Source: Okibacterium sp. HSC-33S16 (GTDB taxonomy: Bacteria > Actinomycetota > Actinomycetes > Actinomycetales > Microbacteriaceae). From it: a stretch of DNA of 64,000 bases. Below the pieces are notes generated by a model that saw only the letters and a list, made by a program, of their open reading frames with translations, was not told the origin of the DNA and searched no databases. The position numbers were made by a program, and so were the translations under genes. Position 1 is the first letter of the stretch; the number at the start of each line of letters is the position of its first letter. Of the stretch, positions 19,128-28,351 are shown one piece after another. The stretch covers positions 186,001 through 250,000 of the forward strand of contig NZ_JALJZZ010000005.1 of assembly GCF_024171565.1 (NCBI RefSeq), read 5' to 3'.

Positions 19128-20174
19128 TTAGAGGGTGCCGTTGGTTGCGTCTGTGACTTCTCCGACGAGTTCCTCGATGATGTCTTCGAGGAAGAGCACA
19201 CCGGTGGTGATGCCGTCCGGATCGAATACTCGTGCCACGTGGGCGCCGGTTCGGCGCATGGTTGCGAGGGCATCTTCGAGTTCGCTGTCGCGGAAGGCTG
19301 ATGCCAGTCGGCGGATGCGCTTTGCTGGCACGGGCTCGGCAAACAGGTCGGGTGTTGTGAGGTCCATGACGTCTTTGAGGTGTAGGTACCCGCTCGGTGC
19401 ACCCCGATCATCGATCAGGATGTACCGGGAGTAGCCGTGTTCCGCGACTGCTTTCTGCACGTCTGCTGGCGTTGCGGATTGCCTGAGCAGAACCATCTCC
19501 GCGATGGGCACTTCGACATCAGCGACTCGCTTCCCGGTGAACTCGAACGCGGCGGTAAGTGTGCCGGATGCGTCGCTTAGGAGGCCTTCTCGGGTGGACT
19601 GCTGCACGATGTTCGCGACCTCATCGAGCGTGAACGCACTCGTTGCCTCGTCTTTGGGTTCCACTTTGAAGAGGCGGAGGATCCCGTTCGCAATGGTGTT
19701 CAGCGCCCAGATCACCGGGTTGAAGATCTTCGAGACCACGACGAGTGGCGGTGCCAGAATGAGGGCGGCCCGGGTGGGTACCGAGAACGAAATGTTCTTC
19801 GGAACCATCTCACCCAGGACAACGTGGAGGAAGGTCACCAGCAGCAGGGCAATGACGAACGCGATAACCCCGATCGCCTCGACTGACAGTGCCGTAAGGC
19901 CGAGCGGAATCTCCAACAAATGGTGAATCGCAGGCTCTGAGACGTTCAGGATCACCAACGAACATACGGTGATTCCGAGTTGGCTGGTCGCGAGCATCAA
20001 GGTCGCGTGTTCCATCGCCCACAGTGTCGTCTTCGCTGCTTTGCTGCCCGCTTCCGCCTTCGGTTCTATCTGTGAACGTCGGGCGGAGATGACCGCGAAT
20101 TCCGCGCCGACGAAGAACGCATTCACCGCGAGGAGCACGACGAGCCAGATAATCCCGGGCAGATACTCACTCAT
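19128..20174 (-). CDS. CNNM/CBS domain membrane protein ('hemolysin' family), short form
   Basis: 348 aa. An N-terminal DUF21/CNNM domain with four hydrophobic segments includes AEFAVISARRSQIEP and GEMVPKNISFS motifs, followed by a CBS pair (about residues 210-330). It lacks the C-terminal CorC_HlyC domain present in the upstream partner. The family is linked to Mg2+/Co2+ efflux; the hemolysin name is historical. It overlaps the end of the 450-aa paralogue by 8 nt, so the two are likely co-translated and may form a hetero-oligomer. Confidence 0.88.
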   Translation of the reverse strand: MSEYLPGIIWLVVLLAVNAFFVGAEFAVISARRSQIEPKAEAGSKAAKTTLWAMEHATLMLATSQLGITVCSLVILNVSEPAIHHLLEIPLGLTALSVEAIGVIAFVIALLLVTFLHVVLGEMVPKNISFSVPTRAALILAPPLVVVSKIFNPVIWALNTIANGILRLFKVEPKDEATSAFTLDEVANIVQQSTREGLLSDASGTLTAAFEFTGKRVADVEVPIAEMVLLRQSATPADVQKAVAEHGYSRYILIDDRGAPSGYLHLKDVMDLTTPDLFAEPVPAKRIRRLASAFRDSELEDALATMRRTGAHVARVFDPDGITTGVLFLEDIIEELVGEVTDATNGTL

Positions 20175-21519
20175 TGTTCAGGCCTTCTGTCAGTGTGTCG
20201 ACGATTCGGTCGTGGTTGGATTCATCCGGGTCGGTTGGAGTGAACCGCAGCCGTTCGACGTGATTGTTGACGACCCGTTCCACTCGGAGGGTGCCAGCCT
20301 GGACGGCAACTTCGTCGCCCAACTCCGGAATGCGGTCGAGTTCATCGGTGACGAATCCCGCCACAGTGTCGTAGTCGCCGTCCTCCGGGACGGTGACACC
20401 CGCCTTCTCGAATAATTCGTCTGGACGGAGCGACGCGTCGAACGTCACCGAGCGGCCGGTGCGGACCACACCGGTTCGGGCGCGGTCGTGCTCGTCCTCC
20501 AGTTCGCCGACAATTTCTTCCACAAGGTCCTCAAGCGTCACTATGCCGGCGGTGCCGCCGTGTTCATCCATGACGGTGGCGACCTGAAACCCTTGGCTTC
20601 GAAGGCGCGACAGGAGAGTGTCTACACCCATGGATTCCGGCACCCGGAGAGTGTCGACCATCAGATCACGGGCGGTTACTTTCTTGCGCTCGGCGAGAGC
20701 GATCGCGAATGCTTGCTTAACGTGGAGGACGCCGCGGATATCGTCCGGATCGCGTCCGATCACGGGGAACCGGGAGAAGCCGGTCGAGATCGCGACGTCG
20801 ATCACGTTCTCGGCCGGGTCATCGACATGTACTGACTGCATGCGCACACGCGGGGTCATCACGTCCGCGGCTGAATGGTTCGAGAAACGCAGAGTGCGGT
20901 GCAGTAGGTCGGCATGATCCTGGTCGAGGGAACCCTCGAGCGCGGAACGGCGTACCAGGGAACTGAGCTCCTCCGCGCTGCGCGCACCGGAGAGTTCTTC
21001 CTTTGGCTCGATGCCAAAGGAGCGGATGATCGCGTTCGCCGTGTTATTGAACAGCAAAATCACCGGCTTGAACACTGTTGTAAACAGCGTTTGGAACGGC
21101 ACGACGAACTTCGCGGTCGCCAATGGCAATGCCAATGCGAAGTTTTTCGGGACGAGTTCACCGATCACCATGGAGAATAGGGTCGCCAGGAGGATTCCAA
21201 TTGCGGCACCGATAGCAGAGACGAAGCCCTCGGGGATCCCGAAGCTCAGTAGCGGTCCGCGCAGCAGCGAACTGATCGCTGGCTCGAAGGTATACCCCGT
21301 GAGCAACGTCGTGAGGGTGATGCCCAACTGCGCGCCGGAGAGATGCGTTGAGGTGATCCGGAGAGCTTTGATGGTGGGCGCGAGACCCTTTTCACCGCGC
21401 GACTGTCGTGCTTCCAAGTCATGACGGTCGAGGTTCACAAGCGCGAACTCAGAAGCGACGAACATTCCGGTGCCAGCCGTGAGGATCAAACCCACACCAA
21501 GCATTAACAACTCATACAT
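20167..21519 (-). CDS. CNNM/CBS/CorC_HlyC membrane protein ('hemolysin' family), long form
   Basis: 450 aa: DUF21/CNNM (residues about 1-190, with SEFALVNLDRHDLE and GELVPKNFALALP), two CBS motifs (about 215-335), then a CorC_HlyC transporter-associated domain (about 350-430, ending GTLRVERVVNNHVERLRF). Probable divalent-cation efflux component in the membrane. It is the first gene of a two-gene unit with the shorter paralogue. The unit sits between a CDF relic and a CsbD relic, so this stretch looks like a recombination-prone insertion (inference). Confidence 0.9.
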   Translation of the reverse strand: MYELLMLGVGLILTAGTGMFVASEFALVNLDRHDLEARQSRGEKGLAPTIKALRITSTHLSGAQLGITLTTLLTGYTFEPAISSLLRGPLLSFGIPEGFVSAIGAAIGILLATLFSMVIGELVPKNFALALPLATAKFVVPFQTLFTTVFKPVILLFNNTANAIIRSFGIEPKEELSGARSAEELSSLVRRSALEGSLDQDHADLLHRTLRFSNHSAADVMTPRVRMQSVHVDDPAENVIDVAISTGFSRFPVIGRDPDDIRGVLHVKQAFAIALAERKKVTARDLMVDTLRVPESMGVDTLLSRLRSQGFQVATVMDEHGGTAGIVTLEDLVEEIVGELEDEHDRARTGVVRTGRSVTFDASLRPDELFEKAGVTVPEDGDYDTVAGFVTDELDRIPELGDEVAVQAGTLRVERVVNNHVERLRFTPTDPDESNHDRIVDTLTEGLNNE

Positions 21520-21604
21520 TGGCTAGCCCCTTCCGATCGAGAATCGAACCGATTGACATCGTCAGGGGCGAGGGACTGTGCGAGGGAGGGTCATCCATAG
21601 TGGT

Positions 21605-21711
21605 TCACAGCGTACAGACGGTTCCTTTGAAAACGCCGATCTGGCCGGTAGCTCCCTGAGCCTTGTCACCAAGCTTCTCGGCGGCGTTTTCGATCTTGCC
21701 ATCCAACCCAT
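21605..21711 (-). pseudogene. CsbD family remnant
   Basis: The minus frame reads GLDGKIENAAEKLGDKAQGATGQI, the start of CsbD-like stress proteins, then runs into unrelated sequence and TGA. The expected ATG (21711-21709), with AAGGGAG upstream, is one base out of frame: ATGGGTTGGATGG instead of ATGGGTTTGGATGG. A -1 frameshift plus loss of the 3' half explains it. An intact CsbD gene lies at 28352-28528. Confidence 0.5.
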
Positions 21712-21861
21712 GGCCGATCTCCCTTGGTTGGCGCCCATCGGTACATCGCGGCCGATAACGCGGCCGCGATAGAGGCGTTCTGCCAAACCCCACGGTCGCC
21801 CTCATAAGAAACTTCCAGAAAAATAACGTTTCGGTAACTAGACGCCGTTACCTTTCCGTTA

Positions 21862-21971
21862 TATATTTCAAGTGCGGAAGTTGTTTTGCTGTGGCAGCTC
21901 CCGCGGAATGTGATTGCAGGACACTCTTGGTGCAAGGGGAAGGCCGGTCGTAAGCCTCTACGACCGGCCTT
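21862..21971 (+). ncRNA. Candidate small RNA between promoter-like box and strong hairpin
   Basis: TAGACG (21839-21844), 17-nt spacer, TATATT (21862-21867) resembles a promoter. About 75 nt after the expected start comes a perfect 13-bp hairpin and no ORF lies between. GGTAAC (21833-21838)/GTTACC (21847-21852) forms a dyad on the box. Expression is unproven. Confidence 0.25.
21940..21971. terminator. Strong rho-independent-type hairpin
   Basis: AAGGCCGGTCGTA (21940-21952) and TACGACCGGCCTT (21959-21971) pair perfectly over 13 bp with a 6-nt loop. It is symmetric, so it can act on both strands, 40 nt before the next gene. Confidence 0.65.
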
Positions 21972-22011
21972 CAATCCGTTAACGGCGCGACTAGGTCGAT
22001 ACCCTGAACCT

Positions 22012-22302
22012 ATGTCGAACACCCCGCCAAACGATGCGCCCTCGCGCGCGCCTCGCCCCGGAAACGCGCAGAAGCGCATGCTCGCCGGGCTGGTCTGCTT
22101 CGGGCTGGGGCTGCTCCTCGCGGCGGGTGGTGTCGTGGTGGTCATACTCTCGGCACTCGACTCCGCCGTACTCGGGGCGGTCCTCGGCGTGCTCGCTGCG
22201 CTTGTTGGCATTGCCGTCAACTTCACCGGCCTGGTGCTCCTGTACCGCGCACTCACGGGCTCGATCTCGAAAGACCCGGGCAGTTCCGAGCCCACCCCCT
22301 AG
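22012..22302 (+). CDS. Small two-helix membrane protein
   Basis: 96 aa. A polar Pro-rich N-terminus (about 25 residues) is followed by two hydrophobic segments (about 26-48 and 52-80) separated by a short Ser/Asp turn, then a short polar tail. No family recognised. It lies 40 nt after a strong hairpin and 22 nt before a MarR gene on the same strand, and may share its transcript. Confidence 0.65.
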   Translation: MSNTPPNDAPSRAPRPGNAQKRMLAGLVCFGLGLLLAAGGVVVVILSALDSAVLGAVLGVLAALVGIAVNFTGLVLLYRALTGSISKDPGSSEPTP

Positions 22303-22324
22303 GCTGGTGCTCAAGGAGGCTCGA

Positions 22325-22765
22325 ATGACAGACCGGGAACTCGCCGTATCCGCGTGGGAATCGCTGTTTCGGGCGCAGGTGGGCGTTCTTCGCGTGCTCG
22401 GTACCGAGTTCCCAACCAAAGAGATGTCACTCAACGAGTACGACGTTCTCTTTAACCTCTCCCTGCAGCCGGAGCGTCGAGCCCGCCTGCGCGACATCAA
22501 CCAGCTCGTGCTGCTGAGCCAGCCCAGCGTGAGTCGACTCATCGATCGGCTCGTTGCCCGCGGCTTGGTGTCGAAGCATCCGGATCCGAACGACAAGCGC
22601 GGCACGATCGTTGCCATAACGGATGCCGGCTTCGCCAAGTACCGAGACGTCGCACGAACCCATATGGCCACGATTACAGAATTGATGGGCTCCGCGCTGA
22701 CCGACGAGGAACTGGGCCAGCTCAAGCAGCTCACGTCGAAGCTGCGCGTCCCGGACGGCGTGTAG
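22325..22765 (+). CDS. MarR family transcriptional regulator
   Basis: 146 aa winged-helix dimer. The recognition region is LVLLSQPSVSRLIDRLVARGLVSK (about residues 62-85), with the wing Arg in DPNDKRGTIVAITDAG. AAGGAGG stands 8 nt before the ATG. The small membrane protein gene upstream is a possible co-regulated neighbour. The ligand is unknown. Confidence 0.9.
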   Translation: MTDRELAVSAWESLFRAQVGVLRVLGTEFPTKEMSLNEYDVLFNLSLQPERRARLRDINQLVLLSQPSVSRLIDRLVARGLVSKHPDPNDKRGTIVAITDAGFAKYRDVARTHMATITELMGSALTDEELGQLKQLTSKLRVPDGV

Positions 22766-22992
22766 CGGGTTCGAGTACCGTCGCGCTTTGTGTCGGCGTA
22801 TAAGAACGAGTTGGCTGAAGGTAAACGGTCCGACGTACGGATCTCGGAGCGAGTTTCATCCGTTTCTGAAGTCGTTCTCCGTGCCCCGGCTCGACTCAAC
22901 TCAGGACTCGATCAATAGTGGGCGGGCAGCAACGACAACGGCCGTGTCCGATTTCCGCTAGACCGGTGGCATCCGCTGTGAAAAGCTCGACT

Positions 22993-24507
22993 ATGGACTT
23001 CACCGAGCGCTACACCGCGATCCAGGCGAAGGACTCCCGATTCGACGGCCAGTTCATCACCGCGGTGCGCACGACCGGCATCTACTGCCGCCCCTCGTGC
23101 CCCGCTCGGACGCCGAAGCCCGAGAACGTGACCTTCTTCCCGACGAGCGCGGCCGCGCATGAAGCCGGGTATCGGGCGTGTAAGCGGTGCCTCCCCGAGG
23201 CGGTGCCCGGCACGCCGGCCTGGAACCTGCGCGACGACCTCGCCGGGCGCGCCATGCGATTGATCGGCGATGGGGTCATCGAGCGAGAGGGCGTATCCGG
23301 CCTTGCCGGGCGGCTCGGCTATTCCAGTCGCCACCTCACCCGGGTATTGACGGAAGAGCTGGGTGCCGGACCGCTCGCACTCTCCCGGGCGCTGCGGGCG
23401 CAGACGGCTCGCACGCTGCTCACCTCCACTGCCCTTCCGGTGTCGGACATCGCGTTCGCCGCGGGATTCTCGAGCATCCGCCAGTTCAATGACACGGTCG
23501 CCGAGGTATTTCAACTGACACCGGGGCAAGTCCGGAGTCGACAGAAGCGCGACTCGCTGCCCGCGCCCGGCACGATCGACCTGGCCCTGCCAGTCCGTCA
23601 GCCGTTCGATGCAACCGGACTCTTTGCGTGGTTCGTCCCACGGACCGTGTCGGGCGTCGAGGTGGCCACCGCGACGAGCTATCGCCGGACCGTCGCGCTG
23701 CCGGGTGGCCCCGGCCGGTTTGAGGTGCGGCTCGACGGTGCTGCGTTGCGGATGCGGGCGACGTTGAGCTCGCTCGGCGATCTGCCCGCACTCGTGTCAC
23801 GGGTGCGCCGGTTGTTCGATCTGGATGCCGATCCGGTGGCCATCGACGCGGCCCTCGGTTCAGACGCGAGCCTTGCGGCGAGTGTGATCGCGACCCCTGG
23901 CATCCGTCTACCTGGCGCCGTTGATCCGGAAGAGATGCTGTTTCGAGCGATCATCGGCCAGCAGATCTCCGTCGCTGCGGCACGCACACAACTCAATCGC
24001 CTCACCGCGGCGGCCGGGACACGTGTGACCGACACGGAAAACACCGACGAAAGTCACCTACTCTTCCCCACCGCCGCTCAAATCGTCGAGCACGGGCGAA
24101 ATGCCATGGTCGGTCCGCGCGCGAAGATCGACACACTGCTGACGATTGCGGAAGCCCTCGCGAGCGGTGAGTCCTCACTCGGTTTCGGTGACGACGCCGC
24201 CGAGCAGCATCAGGCGCTGACCGCGTTTCGCGGCATCGGCGACTGGACGGCCGGATACCTCAGCATGCGAGTGCTCGGTAACCCCGATGTCTTCCTTCCC
24301 GGTGATGTGGCCGTGCGCGCGGGTGCCCGGGAGCTGGGTCTGCCGGCAGAGCCGCGCGCACTGACCCGCGAGGCCGAGCGCTTCGCCCCGTGGCGGTCCT
24401 ACCTCTGCATGCACCTGTGGCGAAGCGCCGCCACCGCGGCCACGCCACCACGCCGCGGGAAAACTCTGACCCCGACCCCGACCCCGACGATCGGAGAGAT
24501 CGCATGA
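22993..24507 (+). CDS. alkA: Ada-type sensor/AraC HTH fused to AlkA 3-methyladenine glycosylase
   Basis: 504 aa with three parts. (1) Ada metal-binding domain (1-75) with IYCRPSC and CKRC, whose Cys takes a methyl group from DNA phosphotriesters. (2) AraC-type HTH (about 85-185). (3) AlkA_N and HhH-GPD glycosylase (about 200-490) with [16 protein letters not shown] and the catalytic Asp in LPGDVAVR. It excises alkylated purines and probably activates its own operon when methylated. A TP repeat from CCCCGA triplication ends the protein. The stop overlaps the ogt start (ATGA), the same alkA-ogt order as in mycobacteria. Confidence 0.92.
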   Translation: MDFTERYTAIQAKDSRFDGQFITAVRTTGIYCRPSCPARTPKPENVTFFPTSAAAHEAGYRACKRCLPEAVPGTPAWNLRDDLAGRAMRLIGDGVIEREGVSGLAGRLGYSSRHLTRVLTEELGAGPLALSRALRAQTARTLLTSTALPVSDIAFAAGFSSIRQFNDTVAEVFQLTPGQVRSRQKRDSLPAPGTIDLALPVRQPFDATGLFAWFVPRTVSGVEVATATSYRRTVALPGGPGRFEVRLDGAALRMRATLSSLGDLPALVSRVRRLFDLDADPVAIDAALGSDASLAASVIATPGIRLPGAVDPEEMLFRAIIGQQISVAAARTQLNRLTAAAGTRVTDTENTDESHLLFPTAAQIVEHGRNAMVGPRAKIDTLLTIAEALASGESSLGFGDDAAEQHQALTAFRGIGDWTAGYLSMRVLGNPDVFLPGDVAVRAGARELGLPAEPRALTREAERFAPWRSYLCMHLWRSAATAATPPRRGKTLTPTPTPTIGEIA

Positions 24508-25055
24508 CCACAACGCCCCTCCTTCAGAGCTCCGATCCGACCACCCACGTCGTCGTGGGGCTGAGCCAGACGCTCGAAACCCCCGACGGCCCATTCAGCA
24601 TGATTGCGCGGGAGGACGGCGCGATCCTCGCGTCAGGCTGGACCGCTGACCTCGAGCTGCTCGCGCTGCGGATAGCTCCCGCGCTGCGTCCCGAATCCGT
24701 GATGCCCGGTTCAGTCAGCGCGACGGACGCCGTCGCCGCGTTCTACGACGGCGATGTCACCGCGATCGACGAGGTCGCCGTTGCGCAGAGTGGCGGCGCG
24801 TTCCGTCTCGCGGGCTGGAGCGCGCTGCGAAAAATTGCGCCGGGGCATCCGCTCACCTATCGACAGTTCGCCGAAGTCCTCGGCAAGCCGACGGCCGTGC
24901 GCGCTGCCGCGAGCGTCTGCGCCACCAACGCACCCGCCCTGTTCGTGCCGTGCCACCGAGTATTGCGCACCGACGGAACGATGGGCGGCTTCGCCTGGGG
25001 CGTCGACGTGAAGCGCTCGCTGCTGAGTCGTGAGGCAGCACTCACGCTGGACTGA
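24504..25055 (+). CDS. ogt: Methylated-DNA--protein-cysteine methyltransferase
   Basis: 183 aa suicide repair enzyme removing O6-methyl from guanine. The active motif PCHRV (about residues 148-152, Cys acceptor) is followed by [13 protein letters not shown]; the helix-turn-helix region starts [19 protein letters not shown]. It overlaps the ada-alkA stop by ATGA, giving a two-gene alkylation response operon. Its stop faces the YihY stop 6 nt away. Confidence 0.95.
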   Translation: MTTTPLLQSSDPTTHVVVGLSQTLETPDGPFSMIAREDGAILASGWTADLELLALRIAPALRPESVMPGSVSATDAVAAFYDGDVTAIDEVAVAQSGGAFRLAGWSALRKIAPGHPLTYRQFAEVLGKPTAVRAAASVCATNAPALFVPCHRVLRTDGTMGGFAWGVDVKRSLLSREAALTLD

Positions 25056-25060
25056 GCGCC

Positions 25061-26176
25061 CTACTGATCGTCGACCGGTTCGCGGTCTTGCCGCAGTTTC
25101 TTGGCCGCGAGCACAGCCTTCGCCTCGTTCTCGATCGCCGCGTCGATTCGCGCGGTGCCTCGAAGCGGGAGCTGGACGGCGTACTCGGCCTTGATTCCGG
25201 CCTGCAACTCGCGCACCCGCTCGACCTCGGAGTCGACCTCAGCGCCGTACATGAGCGCCATGTTGCTCAGGTAGAGCCACAGCAGGAAGACTATGACGCC
25301 ACCGAGGGTGCCGTAGGTCTTGTTGTAGTTGCCGAAGTTCGAGACGTAGAAGAAGAAACCGAAGGTGGCGAGCGCCCAGACGAGGAGCGCGGTGACCGCT
25401 CCGACCGTGAGCCAGCGGAACCGGTGCTGCTTCACGTTGGGCGTTGCGTAGTAGAGCATCGCCAGGATCAAGACGGCGAGAAACGCGATCACTGGCCACT
25501 TGGCGATGTTCCAGACGAGCAGCGCGGTGTCGCCGAGCCCGATCACATCGCCGACCGCTTCGGCGATGTCTCCGCTGATCACGACCATCAGCGCCATGGC
25601 GGTGAGCGTGATGAGTGCGATGATGGTCACGACGAGAATGACCGGCTGGAACTTCAGGTACGGACGCCCTTCCTGGACGCCGTAGATGCGGTTCATACCC
25701 CGCGAGAACGCGCCGACGTAGCCCGACGCCGACCAGATCGCACCGACAAGACCGATCACAAACGCGAGCCCGGCGGCCGGCGTCGCGGTGAGATCTTCGA
25801 TCGGGCCCTTGAGCGTGTTCACGGTCTCCTGTGGGGCAAGCGAGGAGAAAATGTTGAGCAGCCCTTCGGTCACGTTGGCGCTCTGGTTGACGAGCGAGAG
25901 CAACGAGACGATGGCGAGCATGGCGGGAAACAGCGCGAGAACCGCGAAGTAAGTGAGCGAGGCCGCAATGTCAGTGACCTTGTCTTTGCCGAATTCCTGC
26001 AGCGCACGCTTGTAGACCGCGAGCAGGCTCTTCAGGGTCAGCTTGGCCCGCCGCGGCGCCTCATCATCCCCGGCGGCGTCGTCCGCCAACTCCCGATCGG
26101 ATGGCGCAGACGCGATGGCCGTGTCGTCGTCCTCGCGAGCCGCCTCCGACCGCTCGTCGTCAGACCGATTCGCCAT
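25061..26176 (-). CDS. YihY/BrkB family inner-membrane protein
   Basis: 371 aa. A charged N-terminus of about 50 residues and a charged C-terminus of about 60 enclose six hydrophobic segments. Family hallmarks are DKVTDIAASLTYFAVLALFPAMLA near 60-85, WSASGYVGAFSRGMNRIYGV near 165-185, and YGTLGGVIVFLLWLYLSNMALMYGAEVDSE near 285-315. It was once called ribonuclease BN in error; the true role is unknown. Its first 17 nt overlap a small membrane protein gene upstream. Confidence 0.92.
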   Translation of the reverse strand: MANRSDDERSEAAREDDDTAIASAPSDRELADDAAGDDEAPRRAKLTLKSLLAVYKRALQEFGKDKVTDIAASLTYFAVLALFPAMLAIVSLLSLVNQSANVTEGLLNIFSSLAPQETVNTLKGPIEDLTATPAAGLAFVIGLVGAIWSASGYVGAFSRGMNRIYGVQEGRPYLKFQPVILVVTIIALITLTAMALMVVISGDIAEAVGDVIGLGDTALLVWNIAKWPVIAFLAVLILAMLYYATPNVKQHRFRWLTVGAVTALLVWALATFGFFFYVSNFGNYNKTYGTLGGVIVFLLWLYLSNMALMYGAEVDSEVERVRELQAGIKAEYAVQLPLRGTARIDAAIENEAKAVLAAKKLRQDREPVDDQ

Positions 26177-26405
26177 GGTCGCCCCTCGTGATGGCCAGGA
26201 TGGCGCCGACGACGATGCTTGCCAGTGTCACGGCAACGGCGATGAGCATGCCGGTCGACACCTTGTCGCGAATCGCCGAAATCGTCGAGGCGAGGTCCTC
26301 TCGGATCTCCTCGAGATTGAGAATTTGCACCTGTTCGCCCATGTCCGGGCCGCGTTCCTTGCGGTCCGTTGGCAGTGACATCCGCACATCGTTTTCGTCA
26401 ACCAT
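26160..26405 (-). CDS. Small single-pass membrane protein upstream of YihY
   Basis: 81 aa. A polar N-half with an amphipathic helix (EEIREDLASTISAIRDK, residues about 32-48) precedes one membrane helix (about 50-72) and a short charged tail. The shape resembles DUF3618-type proteins, but I do not claim the family. Its end overlaps the YihY start by 17 nt, so the two are probably translated together. The ribosome site is weak. Confidence 0.6.
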   Translation of the reverse strand: MVDENDVRMSLPTDRKERGPDMGEQVQILNLEEIREDLASTISAIRDKVSTGMLIAVAVTLASIVVGAILAITRGDHGESV

Positions 26406-26522
26406 GTGCTCACGATATCGGGACCGGGCCGAATGGAGGCAGGGGTTGCGCAGGGGCCCACAGCCGGTTTCGGGGCAGCGCAAGCCCCTGCTTTGGGCAC
26501 TTTCGCTCCGTATTCTGAGTGC

Positions 26523-27305
26523 GTGCCTTCGATTTCTGTCATCATCCCCGTCTACAACGACGCCGAGCTGCTGCGCACCTGCCTGGCCGCCCTTGCCACC
26601 CAGACCCGGACGGCCGACGAAATTGTCGTGGTCGATAATGCATCAACGGATGCCTCGGCGCACGTCGCGAGACTCGCGGGCGCGCGCGTCGTGCTCGAGC
26701 CCCAGCGCGGAATTCTCGCTGCCACCGCGGCCGGTTTCGACGCCGCCAGCGGCGACATCCTGGCCCGCCTCGACGCCGACTCGGTAGCACCGCCGACCTG
26801 GCTCGAGCAGATCGAGAGGTGCTTCGAGAATCGGCCAGAGGCATACGCTGTCACAGGAACGGCAACGTTCTACGGCGGAACGGCGCTCACGCGTTGGTAC
26901 GGGCGCGCCGTGGATCTCGGCACCTACTTCACGTTGTTTCGCGGGCTGCTCGGTCACCCGCCGCTCTTCGGGTCCAACTTCGCGATTCGGACCGACGCCT
27001 GGCACCGTATGCGCCCCCGGGTGCACCGGAACCGCAGTGACATCCACGACGACCTTGACCTCAGCTACCAGGTTGAGCCCAACATGCAGGTCGTCTTCGA
27101 TGGCAATCTCGGCATGCAGATCTCGGCACGCCCGTTCGGGTCACTGTCGAACTTCAGCCGACGGATTAGCTGGGGCTTCCGGACCGTGTGGATTAACTCC
27201 CGTGAGGAAACGCCGTGGCAACGCCGCGCGGCCCGGCGGTCGACGGCCGGAGTGGAGCGCGCGCCGCGCTTTGCCCTTCGACGGGCACAGCCCGACCGTG
27301 GCTGA
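26523..27305 (+). CDS. Glycosyltransferase family 2
   Basis: 260 aa GT-A enzyme. It opens VPSISVIIPVYNDAELLRTC (GTG start at 26523), with the nucleotide-binding VVDNASTDASA and the metal motif LDADS (D-x-D, about residues 80-84), and a later DDLDLSYQV acceptor-site block near 180. A basic C-terminus follows; no membrane helix is evident. It probably adds a sugar to a lipid or cell-envelope acceptor. It stands alone, divergent from the small membrane protein gene. Confidence 0.88.
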   Translation: MPSISVIIPVYNDAELLRTCLAALATQTRTADEIVVVDNASTDASAHVARLAGARVVLEPQRGILAATAAGFDAASGDILARLDADSVAPPTWLEQIERCFENRPEAYAVTGTATFYGGTALTRWYGRAVDLGTYFTLFRGLLGHPPLFGSNFAIRTDAWHRMRPRVHRNRSDIHDDLDLSYQVEPNMQVVFDGNLGMQISARPFGSLSNFSRRISWGFRTVWINSREETPWQRRAARRSTAGVERAPRFALRRAQPDRG

Positions 27306-27926
27306 CTAGCTTGCTGGCTTCGGGTAACTGCTGATCTTCAGTGCCGCTGCAAGGTGAACAGCGTTGGCGACCGCCGCTTTCATCGCAGACGCGGTGGCCT
27401 CCGGCGTCTCCTCAAGATCTTTGTAGTCGGTCGCGTGCATGGCCTCACCGCTCCAGTAGCTGACGCCCTGGGCCGGGATGCTGTAGCCGAAGTCGTTGAG
27501 CGCCTGGAACAGGTCTGCCGTTATGGCGTGAGCGCCATCCTCATTGCCCACACACGCAGCCACGGCCACCTTGTCGTACAGGATGGGCCGCCCCGCATCG
27601 TCCTTTTCGCTCAGCTCAGCATCCAACCGCTCGATCACCCGTTGGGCGACGCTTGACATGTGTCCGGCCCAGGTCGGGGTGCTCAACACCAGGATGTCGG
27701 CCGCGAGCACCCGCTCGCGGATCGCCGGCCATTCGTCTCCATTACCCATGTCAGTCTGCACGCCCGGTTTGACGTCGTAATCGACCACGCGCACCTTGTC
27801 AGTGGCGACGCCGTGCTGGGCGAGTTGGGCGAGGAACTGGTCGGCCAGGAGGTCACTGCTCGACGCATCGGGTGACGGGGTGAGGGTGCAGACAAGGGCG
27901 ATGGCGCGAAGCGATGGAGTCGTCAT
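27306..27926 (-). CDS. Flavodoxin/NAD(P)H-dependent oxidoreductase family protein
   Basis: 206 aa flavodoxin-fold protein. It begins ALVCTLTPSPDASSSDLLADQ, the FMN phosphate-loop region, and has LVLSTPTWAGHMSSVAQRVIERLD at about residues 75-98, typical of WrbA/NADPH-dependent FMN reductases. Start at 27926 fits the beta-1 strand; longer frames upstream add unrelated sequence. Its stop is 1 nt from the convergent glycosyltransferase stop. The electron acceptor is unknown. Confidence 0.87.
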   Translation of the reverse strand: MTTPSLRAIALVCTLTPSPDASSSDLLADQFLAQLAQHGVATDKVRVVDYDVKPGVQTDMGNGDEWPAIRERVLAADILVLSTPTWAGHMSSVAQRVIERLDAELSEKDDAGRPILYDKVAVAACVGNEDGAHAITADLFQALNDFGYSIPAQGVSYWSGEAMHATDYKDLEETPEATASAMKAAVANAVHLAAALKISSYPKPAS

Positions 27927-28044
27927 GGCCCCAGTGAAGGCGACGCCTCGAATCTGCGTCAACCCCCTCGCCTCCTGTTTGACGCGCCCGTCCCCGCACA
28001 GCAGACTTGCCCTTCGACTGTCCGTTCGTTGAAGAGGAGAGACC

Positions 28045-28230
28045 ATGTCACACGTCGGCGACGACAACCCCGATGCCCCGGATGCTGCGCTTCTGGGCCC
28101 AGCAATGACGGCGACCGGTGGGGGAACATCCCCGGTCTCCATTCCGGAGAGCCCAACGGGTGACGATCACATTCCACCGCTGGATCGCTCAGCACACGAC
28201 GACACCGCCGCAGCGGAGTCAGCGGACTAA
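28045..28230 (+). CDS. Small acidic hypothetical protein
   Basis: 61 aa, rich in Asp, Pro, Ser and Ala, without hydrophobic core or Cys; likely disordered. GAGGAGAG 3 nt before the ATG supports translation. It lies between the flavodoxin-like gene (divergent) and csbD on the same strand. No family recognised. Confidence 0.5.
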   Translation: MSHVGDDNPDAPDAALLGPAMTATGGGTSPVSIPESPTGDDHIPPLDRSAHDDTAAAESAD

Positions 28231-28351
28231 CCTCCTAGGGCGCAAGGCCTTGGAAAGTCAATACCCTTGAGCCGCCGATGTAGCGGTACCTAACCTGAAG
28301 GGGTTCGGTCACAAGACAGTGGCTCGTACACACTAAGGAAGCGAGGAGCCT

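Noticed and set aside
18412-19131. 239-codon plus-strand frame
   Set aside because: Ser/Arg/Cys-rich, no ribosome site, and antisense to the CDF relic.
25088-26191. Long plus-strand frame opposite yihY
   Set aside because: Arg/Glu/Asp-rich low-complexity translation with no family features; the minus frame is a clear six-helix protein.
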